From assembly GCA_025175895.1 (NCBI GenBank), contig CM045987.1, positions 106,815,040 to 106,879,039 of the forward strand: a stretch of 64,000 bases of DNA, written 5' to 3'. The position numbers and the translations under genes are program-made. The notes beneath the pieces are model-generated. The model saw nothing but the letters and a program-made list of their open reading frames with translations. It was not told where the DNA came from and made no database searches. Positions 22,976 to 33,470 of this stretch are shown in pieces (the first letter of the stretch is position 1; each line of letters starts with the position of its first letter). The stretch is from Wurfbainia villosa (Eukaryota > Streptophyta > Magnoliopsida > Zingiberales > Zingiberaceae).

Positions 22976-23729
22976 TGAACTTATATGGCTTTTCTCCATG
23001 ATTGATTGGGGCATTCCCAATCGGGATGGAGGGGGTTATCATTCGTTGAGTAGCTTGTTCAACTTTCTCTATCTCAACTATTTCCATGGTCATCTTAACA
23101 TATATGAATTATTTTAAGACTGTTAGTCGACTTCTTCTTTCAAAGATGGTTGTGTTGGAGTTTTAAAAGAATAATATGAATTTAAAATTACAAAATGCAT
23201 TCAAACTTATCTATGAAGATGGTATTCTTCTTGGTTGAGTGGTCACGTTGTTGAGTGGTTGAGTTGTCAAGTGCCAAGCCCACAAAGTATTAAGTTGTCC
23301 CAGCTTGTGGAGTTGTCTAGTGCCAAGTTGACCGAGTCGCCCAAGTGGTTGTGTGCCAAGCTAGCCGAGTTGTCAAGTGTCAAGGTCTATGTTTGATATA
23401 GTTTTCATAAAATAGATTCATCCCCTCTGGCGCTACTTTGAGGTTATGAAGGACGTCTATTTTGTAGGATATAGGGGTAGGACCACATACACAATCAAGT
23501 ATGGGTTGTTCATGAAAAATTGAGTAGGTACTCGAATGCTATCATGAAAGAGCTTATGAGTGGATTGGTCAGTAGAGAAGAAGAGAACGTGGAGCAGTGA
23601 AATTGGATGGAGCTTGTCTATGTTGTCTGGTCTTTTGCCTGAGGTCGTAGCCTCTTTATATAGGGCTACCCCTGTTTATATAGGGCTCCCCATCCTTGGA
23701 TGCATTGAATGGCCGAGTAATGACCATTC
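22976..23729. other. Unassigned target region of element J
   Basis: No gene found. Degenerate repeats of GAGTTGTCAAGTGCCAAG lie at 23264-23385. Two TTTATATAGGGCT copies occur near 23651 and 23670. It continues beyond J at 29121. Confidence 0.4.
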
Positions 23730-23734
23730 AATGC

Positions 23735-24877
23735 TGTAGGTGATCGATACGGCGGCTAGAGGGGGGTGAATAGCCCTTTTACGATGGATGTCGGAATTCT
23801 CGTTCGTTTGCTCGTCTACACAATCGTTAGCGCAAGCGGAAGCATAAACAATAAAGACAAAGCGGTAAACGAAAATACAAACGCTAACAAAGGAATGTAA
23901 CGTGGTTCACGGCTACACCGCTAATCCACAATCCCGATTCGTCCGAGGTGAATCACTCCTCCAAAACCAATCACTATTGGTCTCTCCTTTGCACCAAGCT
24001 AGGTGGAGGTAACCTTTACAATCAAGATCACTCTTCTTACAAATAGAATGAAGTAAAAACAAGTAAGAAGAGTTTAGAGCTTATGGGGCACTAGGAAGAT
24101 CACTTGGAGCATAAGCATTAGCCTCTCAAAGGCTTACACCCTCTCCTTTTATAGAGAGGGCTGATTTCTTCCCGTTGGCCGCCACCAGTCGACTGCCGCC
24201 CTTGGCAGTCGACTGCTGTCACTACAACGGCCTCCGAACATGTCGGATCCCGACCGTTGTAGTCCAACGAAACTCTTGGCAATGATCACGGACCTCGAAG
24301 CCGATCGGCCGCTCCGTAGTCGACCGCCCACGGCCACGAGCGGTTCGCCTGCGGCTCTGCGATATCTTCGGTCGATCACTGGGCATAAACCCATCACGGA
24401 TACCACCGAACTCACTGACTCAGAGCTAACCGCCATGACATGGCGGCCGACCGTGTCGAAAACCCATCCGACACTTGGCCAAATGGCCAAGTTTCACCTA
24501 AGAGCTACCCTCCCAAGTTACAATCGCCACTCTCATCTCTGAGTCCCTCGCCTCAAGTTCTCTTTGTTCTCGCCACGCCCCTCGGCGATCAGCGACGGCT
24601 CTGCAATGCTCCTTCGCATCTCTTGCCTCAAGTCTACTTCCTTGGCCACTCCAAGCTTCTCGTCCGGCGGTCCCTCGGATGCTCCAAGCGCGGCTCGCAA
24701 AGCTATCCTTCACCGACTCAAGGCACGAGTCATGAGATGTGAAACTCGCCACGGCTCCATGTGCGAATTACTAAGTCCTGCACGACTTCAACGCACATAT
24801 CAAATCAACATAACACACTAACTTAAACCCTTTGCCACACCATCAAAACCATATTACGGCAAGAGATTGCCCTAACA
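23735..24877 (-). repeat. 3' LTR of element J
   Basis: Plus strand TGTAGGTGATCG to TTGCCCTAACA. TATA-like box on the minus strand at 24147-24153 (CTCTATAAAAGGAG context). Contains GTCGAC palindromes near 24188-24320. Confidence 0.93.
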
Positions 24878-24890
24878 ATCTCCCCCTTTT
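24878..24890 (-). promoter_or_regulatory. Polypurine tract of element J
   Basis: The minus strand reads AAAAGGGGGAGAT directly before the LTR start TGTTAGGGC; it would prime plus-strand cDNA. Confidence 0.85.
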
Positions 24891-26148
24891 TGATGTGTGG
24901 CAATCCGTTTAAGTTAGGTAAAAACATTTGATATAAGTTTTAAAGGAAAGAAAGCATGTAAACATAAACATAATATAGCAACATGCAACTCCCCCTTAAT
25001 CCATGAAACTCCCCCTTAATTTCTCCCCCTATCATAATTAACTTAAACATAATTATTTCTCCCCCTTTGACACCATCAAAAATATTAATACTAAGTTATA
25101 AACTCATGGCATCAAGTATAAAGAGAAACATATATTAAAATCAGTCAAAACCTGATAAAATCAGGTTATCAGATTTGTTCACGATCCATCGATCATTGCT
25201 ATCGGTATGGCAATGGTAGCACAAAGGAATCTGAATTTCTGATTTTCTGGATGAATTTCAGAAATGCATTATTAATTTCAGAAAATTCGAAAAATCATGA
25301 AATTTGGGGAACATATTTCTTTTAAGTATATCTATCAATAAAAAAATAGTTTTTCAAGAAAAATCATTATATTTTCCGAGATTTGACAAAATTCTAAAGG
25401 CTTTAAAAACTGCTAGGTTTTTGATCATAAGAGTATCCATCTTAACACCTAGTCTTGCATCAAATTGTTTCAAAACATGAATACATAGATTTTAGATTAA
25501 GAAATTGTTTTGAAAACATATGAAATATCCAACCATGATCTTTGGGCAATATGTCTATGAATTAAACATAAGCCTTCCCCATGATTGGTCTATTATTGCT
25601 ATGTTGATACTTTAAATGACCATCTAAATGCCATAGGCATTAGTGGACATTTGTATCATCCTAACATCTCACTCATGCTAAGTTTTCAATCAAGGTAGCC
25701 TATGGTGAGTGTGAGATGCATCCTAGGGGGGTATTTGTGTATACTTAACCAATATATTCATGCAATTCTATTAAGGTTAAGTATCAACCTAATAATCCTC
25801 ATGATCATAAAGGCATATATGAATGAATTCTACATTATGATCATGAAACTCATGTATTCATCAAATAATAGTCATGCATTAGGTATTATAAGATGATAAT
25901 AAACAAAGTATCACCTAAAGCATGATTCAATCCTATTTCCCATGATTATGTGTCAAATATCAATAGCATAAATCATGATTGCTAACATACATAGCAATTA
26001 CATTAATCATCATGATTTAAGCATTATTATCTATTTATGGGCACATTATCATCACCCAACACTATTCTAAAAATGTTGTCCCGCCATCCTAAGTCAACCA
26101 AAATATGATATAGGTCAATTCCATATGGTTGACTACCCTAGGGTTTTC
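24891..26148 (-). other. Element J 3' non-coding interior
   Basis: AT-rich, without coding blocks. Short CTCCCCCTT tracts near 24990-25070 resemble extra polypurine tracts. This is where pol would be expected in an autonomous element; nothing of it is left. Confidence 0.75.
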
Positions 26149-27879
26149 CTAACCCTTAAGGATGGATTTTGGAACCCAAAATAAGTTCTTTCCTATTGGA
26201 TTCACTAAGTATTCCTTGGGGATCCATTTCCTAGCTATTACTTTCTTCTTGTCTTGTCCCCTAGCTATTAGACATTTATAGGCCTTTTCATTTTTCTTTT
26301 CCTTGTAGCCTAGGCCCTTTTTGTTGAAACTAGCTCTTTGGCTCCCTAAGATCATGTTCAATGTGTTGGAGCCAATTGTGAATTTTTCTAGGGCTTTTGT
26401 TAAATAATCTACCTTTTCCCTTAAGGCCCTATTTTCATTTATACATGCATCACTAACATCTAATGGCACATAAAGGTCATGTGAGCATGCATCATTTAAG
26501 CTAGAAGAAATATTATCATTTAAGCATGCATTTTCTAGCTTATTTTCCAATGCCTTAATTTGATTAAGCATGCTTTTATTTTTCTTTTTCATTCCAAATA
26601 AGTCTTTAGTTAAACTAAAAATTATGGAAACTATTTTCTTAGGAGAGACTTTCGTTACCATAGTTTCCATGTCCTCTTCTTCTTCGGATGATGAGGATGT
26701 AGAAGCTCCCCCTTCATTTGAGCTCTTCCCACTTGAGCTTGATCTTTCATTTTCGGATGAAGAGCAATCCAAGTCATCAAAGGCCATCAAGGCCAAATTG
26801 GTGACAAAGGCATTCTCCTCATCCGATGATGATGAGGATGAGGATGGATCATCCCAAGTCCTTGCCTTGAGAGCTTTAGCCTTTCCCTTTTCCTTTGTCT
26901 TCTTCTCCTCTTCCTTCTTTTTCTTGCTCCCCTTTTTCTTCTTCTTTTCTTCTTTCTTTTTCTTCTCTTCCTTGCTCTTGTTTAAGAGAGGGCAATTGTC
27001 CCTTATGTGCCCTTCTCCTTGGCAATTGTAGCATATGACCTTCCCCCTTGGTCTTCTATTCCTATCATGAGATTTATCAAATCTAAAATTCTTAAATGCA
27101 CGTCTTACCTTCCTTACCATATAGGCTTCTTCGGTGCTATCCATGGAGGAGGAGGAAGACGCTTCGTCATCGGAGGAGGAGGGGATTTCCATCTTCTTCT
27201 TCCCCTTGTTCGCTATCAAAGCTACTCCTCTTGAGGGTTGAATTCTAGGCTCTTCTTGTATTCCTTCAAGCCTAGTTTCGTGGAGCTCCATTGTTGAGAA
27301 AAATTCCTCCAAGGTACTTACTTCCAAGTTCTTGGAGATGTAAAATGAATCCACCATGGAGCTCCATCTTGAGGACCGGGGAAAGGCATCTATGACCTTC
27401 ATTACCATATCCCGATTGGAGAGCTTTTCTCCTACACTTGTTAGCCCAATTAATATTTCTTTAAATCTAGAATGTAGGGAAGTTACCTTTTCTCCCTTTT
27501 CTAATTTGATGTTTGAGAGTTGGGAGCGGAGGAGGTCTCTCCAAGCTAGCTTGGCCTCGGATGTGCCTTCATGGAGTTCTACAAGCTTTTCCCACATCTC
27601 TTTGGCGCTAGCACATTCTCCGATCCGGTTGATCTCTTGTTGAGGGAGCACATTGAGAAGATGATGTTTTGCCTTTGAGTTTGCAAGGTGCTCCTCTCTT
27701 TGCTTCTTAGTCCAACGTGATTTTTCAATTGGTTCACCCCTTTCATCCCTAGGCAACTCGAAACCATTTTCCATTATAAGCATAATATCAAAATCGGTCT
27801 CGAAGAATACCTCCATTCTCTTTTTCCACCAAGAGAATTCGCCGTCGAACTTCGGAGGATGGATGTTGGAGCTGGCCAT
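26149..27879 (-). CDS. Gag protein of element J (576 aa, intact)
   Basis: Structural protein that would form virus-like particles and bind genomic RNA. Residues 1-205 are a copia gag shell of the UBN2 type (WWKKRMEVFFET near 17, then ASAKEMWEKLVELHEG near 90). A CCHC knuckle is at residues 283-296 (C283, C286, H291, C296; CYNCQGEGHIRDNC). A lysine-glutamate tract follows (301-340), then acidic serine clusters (345-405), a likely coiled coil (about 415-505) and a conserved tail ending YLVNPIGKNLFWVPKSI. The start is the first ATG after the primer site, with SSNIHPPKFDG typical of family starts. The frame has no stop or shift although the LTRs have diverged. It is longer than most copia gags because of the C-terminal extension, as in SIRE-like elements. 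Confidence 0.92.
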   Translation of the reverse strand: MASSNIHPPKFDGEFSWWKKRMEVFFETDFDIMLIMENGFELPRDERGEPIEKSRWTKKQREEHLANSKAKHHLLNVLPQQEINRIGECASAKEMWEKLVELHEGTSEAKLAWRDLLRSQLSNIKLEKGEKVTSLHSRFKEILIGLTSVGEKLSNRDMVMKVIDAFPRSSRWSSMVDSFYISKNLEVSTLEEFFSTMELHETRLEGIQEEPRIQPSRGVALIANKGKKKMEIPSSSDDEASSSSSMDSTEEAYMVRKVRRAFKNFRFDKSHDRNRRPRGKVICYNCQGEGHIRDNCPLLNKSKEEKKKKEEKKKKKGSKKKKEEEKKTKEKGKAKALKARTWDDPSSSSSSSDEENAFVTNLALMAFDDLDCSSSENERSSSSGKSSNEGGASTSSSSEEEEDMETMVTKVSPKKIVSIIFSLTKDLFGMKKKNKSMLNQIKALENKLENACLNDNISSSLNDACSHDLYVPLDVSDACINENRALREKVDYLTKALEKFTIGSNTLNMILGSQRASFNKKGLGYKEKKNEKAYKCLIARGQDKKKVIARKWIPKEYLVNPIGKNLFWVPKSILKG

Positions 27880-27926
27880 TTCGAAAATTGCTTGTTGTGG
27901 CGGTTAGTCCTCGACAAGCTTTCCTT

Positions 27927-27939
27927 GGCTCTGATACCA
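27927..27939 (-). promoter_or_regulatory. Primer binding site of element J (tRNA-iMet)
   Basis: The minus strand reads TGGTATCAGAGCC, two bases from the LTR end at 27942. Confidence 0.95.
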
Positions 27940-27941
27940 CT

Positions 27942-29115
27942 TGTAGGTGATCGATACGGCGGCTAGAGGGGGGTGAATAGCCCTTTTACGATGGATGTCG
28001 GAATTCTCGTTCGTTTGCTCGTCTACACAATCGTTAGCGCAAGCGGAAGCATAAACAATAAAGACAAAGCGGTAAACGAAAATACAAACGCTAACAAAGG
28101 AATGTAACGTGGTTCACGGCTACGCCGCTAATCCACAATCCCGATTCGTCCGAGGTGAATCACTCCTCCAAAACCAATCACTATTGGTCTCTCCTTTGCA
28201 CCAAGCTAGGTGGAGGTAACCTTTACAATCAAGATCACTCTTCTTACAAATAGAATGAAGTAAAAACAAGTAAGAAGAGTTTAGAGCTTGTGGGGCACTA
28301 GGAAGATCACTTGGAGCATAAGCATTAGCCTCTCAAAGGCTTACACCCTCTCTTTTTATAGAGAGGGCTGATTTCTTTCCGTTGGCCGCTACGATCATTG
28401 TCGCCCTTGGCGATCGACTATAAATCCTAGCGGCCTCCGAACACGTCGGATCCGGCCGTTGTAGTCCAGCGAAACTCTTGGCATCATTCTGGACCTCGGC
28501 CGATCATTCGCCTCCATAATCGGCGCCCGATCGGCTACGGCTCTGTGCGCGATATCCTCGCGGCGATCATTGCCATTCCATGCGATCGGCTGCGGGCATA
28601 AACCCATCGATCGGATACGGTCGAACTCACTCGACTTCGGAAGCGATCATTGCCATGACATAGCGATCCGGTGTCGAAAACCCATCCGACACTTGGCCAA
28701 ATGGCCAAGTTTCACCTAAGAGCTACCCCTCCCCAGGTTACAATCGCTCACTCTCATCTCTCGGAGTCCCTCGCCTTCGAAGTTCTCTTCGTTCTCGACC
28801 ACGTCCCTCGGCAGCATCAGGCGCACGACTTTGCAATGCTCCTTCGCGTCTCTTGCCTCGAAGTCTACTTCCTCCGGCTTCACTCCAAGCTTCTCGTCCG
28901 GCGGTCCCTCGGATGCTCCAAGCGCACGACTTCTGCAAAGCTATCCTTCACCAACTCAAGGCACGAGTCATGAGATGTGAAACTCGCCATGGCTCCATGT
29001 GCGAATTACTAAGTCCTGCACGACTTCAACGGACATATCAAATCAACATAACACACTAACTTAAACCCTTTGCCACGCCATCAAAACCATATTACGGCAA
29101 GAGATTGCCCTAACA
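27942..29115 (-). repeat. 5' LTR of element J
   Basis: Partner of 23735-24877. TATA-like box on the minus strand at 28354-28360. The U5 and R parts are almost identical to the other LTR, but 28385-28880 (U3) differs strongly: GTCGAC-containing words are replaced by words with CGATC or GATCATT, and many short insertions occur. Confidence 0.93.
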
Positions 29116-29120
29116 AATGC

Positions 29121-29367
29121 CTCCAGCCACCCAGGTTAAAATTTCAATCGTCGACCATCAATGGTCAGTCATTTCTATCCAAGCGATTACACCAATTAAT
29201 TGTCCTACTTTTTTAGATCAACAATTAATGCATCCGTTACACACTTGAGTAGACAACAAAATGGATTTGTGTAGCAAAATGTAGGTTGATTCTCTTGAGC
29301 ACATTTTGACCTAACACATTCGACTTGCACAGGTCACTCTCGCACATGAGCCACTTGGACTTAGTGC
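29121..29367. other. Unassigned sequence between J and the LINE
   Basis: Continuation of the region left of J (it resumes with the target duplication AATGC). No coding blocks or repeats recognised. Confidence 0.4.
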
Positions 29368-29423
29368 ACAAGTTCCCTCACTAATCCCAGATATGCACTA
29401 TCATCGGCTTCCAGGAGGGAGAG

Positions 29424-30537
29424 ATGCCTTTCAGATACTTGGGAATCCCACTAGCCTCAAAGAAGCTAAAAATTTCGGATTATGGGATACTTTTAGAGGG
29501 CTTCTCCAGGAGAATTAATGCATGGCTGAAACAAAGCCTCTCCTATGCAGGGAAAGCCCAGCTCATTGCATCAGTTCTGCAGGGGGATGAGTGTTACTGG
29601 ATGTCCATATTACCCCTGCCAACCGGAGTTATTGAGCGCATTCACAGTATGTGCGGGGCATTCATGTGGACGAGCAAGAACCCCCCCCATTGCGTGGTCG
29701 GCTATATGTGGGCCGAAGGAGGAGGGTGGTCTAGGCTTGAAGGACTTGAAGTCTTGGAACCTTGCACTGCTAGCAAAGGTCCTATGACATATACAGGACA
29801 AGCCAGACTCACTATGGATACGATGGGTACATCATCATTACCTCTGCCAGTCCAGTATTTGGGGATAGACATTGAGGCACACAGACTCTCCACTCATGAA
29901 AAAGATTCTGTACATCAGAGATAGTATCATGGCTACTGCAGGGAGCCCCACTACAACATTATACACTTTGTCTACATGGTTCACCAGAGGGTCAGGAGGA
30001 GTGGGGCGGGCATATGATCATTTCAGAGAGCACCGGGCGAAGAAAGCATGGATCAGGACTGTATGGCAGAAGGACATTCAACCAAGCCACCAGTTCACAC
30101 TGTGGCTGTTGGGTAATGGGAGGTTACCCACCAGAGATCGATAGAGCTACATAGAGGACAGGAGATGTGCCTTTTGCAGGCTGGAGGAGGAGACCCAGAC
30201 TCATGTATTTTTCAGATGTCAGGACATCAGGCAGTTGTGGGGACGGGTGAGGGGTTGGCTGCAGATGAGATCTGAGATGAGCACGTACAGACGAGCACTA
30301 CGTATCTTCAGGCTTCAGTATCGGAGGGACTCAGTCTGGATGAGAGCACGACATCTTGCCCTAGGAGCTACAGTACACTATGTTTGGAGAGCTAGGAATG
30401 AGATCAGATTTGAGGATTCCGGATTTGATGAGGAGAGGATATTTAGGAGGATACAGATACATGTATATAGAGCTCTGGATGTATCCCATGTAAGAAAAAA
30501 AATGATGAACTCGTGCAGATTTTGGAAATATGGGTGA
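29424..30537 (+). pseudogene. LINE reverse transcriptase C-terminal part and zinc domain
   Basis: Residues from MPFRYLGIPLASKKLKISDY through SLSYAGKAQLIASVLQG and IHSMCGAFMW are the conserved end of plant L1 reverse transcriptase (29424-29680). After a frameshift near 29870, the stretch 29872-30144 shows SHQFTLWLLGNGRLPTRDR, the start of the zf-RVT domain, then CAFC and, further on, HVFFRC (about 30169-30219) supply the CCHC ligands. The last stretch runs to a stop near 30537. The endonuclease and catalytic YADD parts are absent through 5' truncation. Not functional. Confidence 0.9.
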
Positions 30538-30860
30538 AATAGTGCCCTGGGAACTATTCACCCAGGGCAGTTTAAAAAAAAAATGTGTGTGTTGATTAAA
30601 GGACGCGGAGAGGACGTTCCCAGGGCACTATTCAATTCAAAAAAAAAACTTGACATATTTTGGGATACGGGTGAAATAGTGCCCTGGGAACTATTCACCC
30701 AAGGCACTATTCACCCAGGGCAGGTTAAAAAAAAAGTGCGTAGATTAGGGGAGCAGAGAGGAACCCAGGGCACTATTCAATTCAAAAAAAAATTTGACAG
30801 ATTTTGGGATACGGGTGAAATAGTGCCCTGGGAACTATTCACCCAGGGCAAAAAATGCGG
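30533..30860 (+). repeat. Tandem palindromic repeats in the LINE 3' UTR
   Basis: A near-perfect inverted repeat, GGGTGAAATAGTGCCC joined to TGGGAACTATTCACCC, occurs complete three times (about 30532, 30671, 30814), with half copies in between, each followed by a run of 8-10 A. Period about 140 bases. Confidence 0.88.
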
Positions 30861-30936
30861 CAGGTTATTTTGGTTGTCTTGGTGTTCTGTAGTTAAAAAA
30901 AATAGATCGGATTTTGTGTAAAGGTTATATTTTGAT

Positions 30937-31145
30937 GGTGAATAGATCCACCATAAAGATCTATCTAGTCCGCAGCAAACGACTCACGGTAAAGACTAGT
31001 CAAATCCGTTTATGACTGCGGCTTTGCCTAAAAGCCGTACTGGTGAATAGGCCCACCGGAATGACCTATCTAGTTCGTAGCAAACGGCTCGCGATAAAGA
31101 CATCGCAAATCCGTTGACAACTGACCACTTGCTAAAAGTGGGTCC
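30937..31145 (+). repeat. Duplicated block of about 105 bases in the LINE 3' UTR
   Basis: Two diverged copies beginning GGTGAATAG(A/G), with shared CTATCTAGT, GCAAACG and CAAATCCGTT words, at about 30938 and 31044. Confidence 0.7.
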
Positions 31146-31544
31146 ACGACACTTGAGAGGTTGCAGATAGAGGATGGAGGACAGGAGACTTGGATAGGAT
31201 GATGGACTGGCTCACGGACCAGATCATGCAGGGATTGCATCAGGATGGGGTGCATTCCGATACAGGATGAGAGATTGCCACAGGACGCGGTCATACTTCC
31301 ATCTACCGCAGCATGATGGGAGAGGGAGGACTGACTGCTATATACAGGAGTATTTTGGTACAGTGAGCGTGATGGTACTCTTGAGAGCACATGCACGTTC
31401 TACCCTGGATGTCTACTCAGATCAGACATTTCGTCGGATATGACATGTGTAGACTCCTTGGATCATGTATGATTGTGCATTTTGATGATATAAATATTTA
31501 CCTTCATCAAAAAAAAAAAAAAACAAGTTCCCTCACTAATCCCA

Positions 31545-31907
31545 CAATCAAGATGGGATGCATGCCTTTTCTGTTTCCAATGCACAACCCTATCCAAGCC
31601 ATAAGAACCAACCATAGAAATTGATAAATTAGTTGTTGAATCGTTAAAGTAACATCACAAACAAGACAAACAACAAACCAAATAATGTTAAGGGTAAGAC
31701 ATATGACACATATCTCATGACCTATAAATGCAAACCTGGAGATTAGGTAAAAAAGGAGAATAAAAGAGCCTAAAGAGAAAAACTCCATTGTCACACGTAT
31801 TAAATTCACCTCAATAAATCATCTCAACTAGATACTTCAAGTACATTATCTTCTAGATTACTCAAACTCAACTCTATATGAAGCTTGCTCCAAACATACC
31901 ATATCAA
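31545..31907. other. Unassigned sequence X1 (copy 1 of a flanking direct repeat)
   Basis: Non-coding. The part from 31595 resembles 33215-33470 plus 34913-34975 (shared AGAACCAA, ATAGAAATTG, GACCTATAAAT, TCCATTGTCA and CATGAAGCTTGCT-like words). The two copies flank LTR M. Confidence 0.55.
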
Positions 31908-31944
31908 GGTTGGGGGTTGGGGGTTGGGGGTTGGGGGTTGGGGG
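31908..31944 (+). repeat. (TTGGGGG)n array, potential G-quadruplex
   Basis: Five runs of five G separated by TT, preceded by GGTT. It occupies the place where related LTRs have a single G6-7 run. Confidence 0.95.
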
Positions 31945-33170
31945 AGTGAATAGTGCTTGATCTATATTTATACTTTTATTATTTTTTTTACTTCATGTCC
32001 TATGAATCTTTAGGTGAGTCACTTCTGAATCCCACTATTTTTCTTCTTTTCGGATCCTTCTGAAGGTGAAAAATCCTTTTACAAGAGTCTTCTTGCAAGA
32101 ATGAGAAGCAAGTAAAGCAATTAAGAAGCATACAACAATTGAGTGAAAAATTACAATAAGAAAGCATAGAAATATAGAAAGTTAAGCACAATTTATCATC
32201 CTTTCAAAGTGGTCCTTGGTCCTCTTTTTATAGTTTCTAAGTTATCTCCAATCCAGCTTCACTTTTATGTTCTATAGTATGTAGTCGATTTAATTCATTT
32301 CTAATTGACTATTTTTAAAAACACTTTAGCCTTCAGTTTGATAATGAATATCTCTATCAACTCACCTCAGCTTTAGTCAACTATCCTACTAGGAAACAAC
32401 AACTTCACTTGACTCATGCTAATTTGAGTCGATTGAGTTGCTTTTATTGTGTAAGCAATTTGATGATTATAACTTTCTGCACCTTGATCAATGGTCTTCT
32501 TTCTAATTCATATAAAATAAATTCACTAGACTACCTAGTCAGCTCAACATGGTTAGTCAACTAAGGTCAGTTAAGCTTTGAAAAAAAAAAATGTTCGTGA
32601 GTTGTCCATCTTGAGTTGACTCACTAGTCAATTCAATAAACCAATTGACTAGGAAGACTATCTGGTCAACTTGATCATTGACTACAACTAACTTAGTGAT
32701 AAAGTCACTACTGAAGTCAAGAACAACCCAAAACTAAAATTTGGATCTGTTGATTTTCACAACTCACTTAAGGATTTAGCTTTATAACTTGACTTTTCCC
32801 GTGAGTCAATCTCCCATTAAACAATAGGTTTCTTGGATGCGTTAAGATCTTAGCTCATTCTATATATTATCCTTCACTCACTTACCTACTGTGTTTACCT
32901 CCTTTAATTATCACCAATATTGTTACCTCTATATTTCTTATTTTGTTGTTCCTTAAATGTCTCATACCATCCTTTTTCTTATCTTTGACAGACCTTCATA
33001 TCATTGAGTCAATCACAAACTTATTCATGCCAAGTTAAATTCCACAAGCTCAATGCACACTCAACCAAGTCACTATATAACTTAATGCACACATTAGTAA
33101 CATATGCTTTAAATCCTTTGCTCAACACATCAAAACCCCAAGGTTGAACATGACCACTTAGGACATTAGT
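31908..33170 (-). repeat. LTR-like sequence M, SIRE-like
   Basis: Starts with a G-run array followed by AGTGAATAGTGC, the LTR end signature of D and J, and ends near AACATGACCACTTAGGACA, resembling the other end of the J LTR (CTTTAAATCCTTTGCTCAACACATCAAAACC block). Boundaries are approximate and no internal region is attached, so it may be a solo LTR. Confidence 0.5.
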
Positions 33171-33470
33171 TTAGATAAGCCACATGTTCAATCCATTTCC
33201 ATTACACCACTTTATTGAAGTCACAAGAACCAAAAATAGAAATTGTCAAATTGGTTTCCAAATGAGAGTGAGAAAAAAAAAAGAGAAATAATAGCACAAA
33301 TGATGTTCAAGCTAAGGCACATGACACGAATATCAAGACCTATAAATATAACTACTACGAATAAAAAGGGGAAAAGGAAAAGAGAGAAAGATCCATTGTC
33401 ATACCAATTAAATTATCTTCAGTGAACTGCCTTAGGCAAATACTTGCCTCGATCAAATACCTCAATTATG
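33171..33470. other. Unassigned sequence X2 (copy 2 of the flanking direct repeat)
   Basis: Resembles X1 at about two thirds of positions by eye; interrupted by solo LTR N at 33471. Confidence 0.5.

Larger units (their letters stand above)
23735..29115 (-). mobile_element. Element J: TR-GAG-type non-autonomous copia element with intact gag
   Basis: LTRs at 23735-24877 and 27942-29115, both bounded by TG...CA, flanked by a perfect 5-bp target duplication AATGC (23730-23734 and 29116-29120). Minus strand: initiator-Met primer site 27927-27939, a leader of under 50 bases, one gag frame of 576 codons (27879-26149), 1.27 kb without coding, then purine tract at 24878-24890. No protease, integrase, reverse transcriptase or RNase H is present, so it must use enzymes made elsewhere. 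Structure matches elements described as terminal-repeat retrotransposons with GAG. Confidence 0.93.
29390..31522 (+). mobile_element. LINE (L1-type), 5'-truncated
   Basis: Flanked by a 22-bp target duplication (29368-29389 and 31523-31544, starting ACAAGTTCCCTC), with a poly-A tail of about 15 bases at 31509-31523. It begins inside the reverse transcriptase C-terminal region and includes the zinc-binding C-terminal domain and a long 3' UTR. This is the usual product of incomplete target-primed reverse transcription. Confidence 0.93.

Noticed and set aside
26570..27031. 153-residue plus-strand frame rich in S, F and D
   Set aside because: Antisense shadow of the lysine/glutamate- and serine-rich part of the J gag.
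31908..31944. TTGGGGG array as telomeric DNA
   Set aside because: Plant telomeres are TTTAGGG; only five units, at an LTR end whose relatives carry a G-run.
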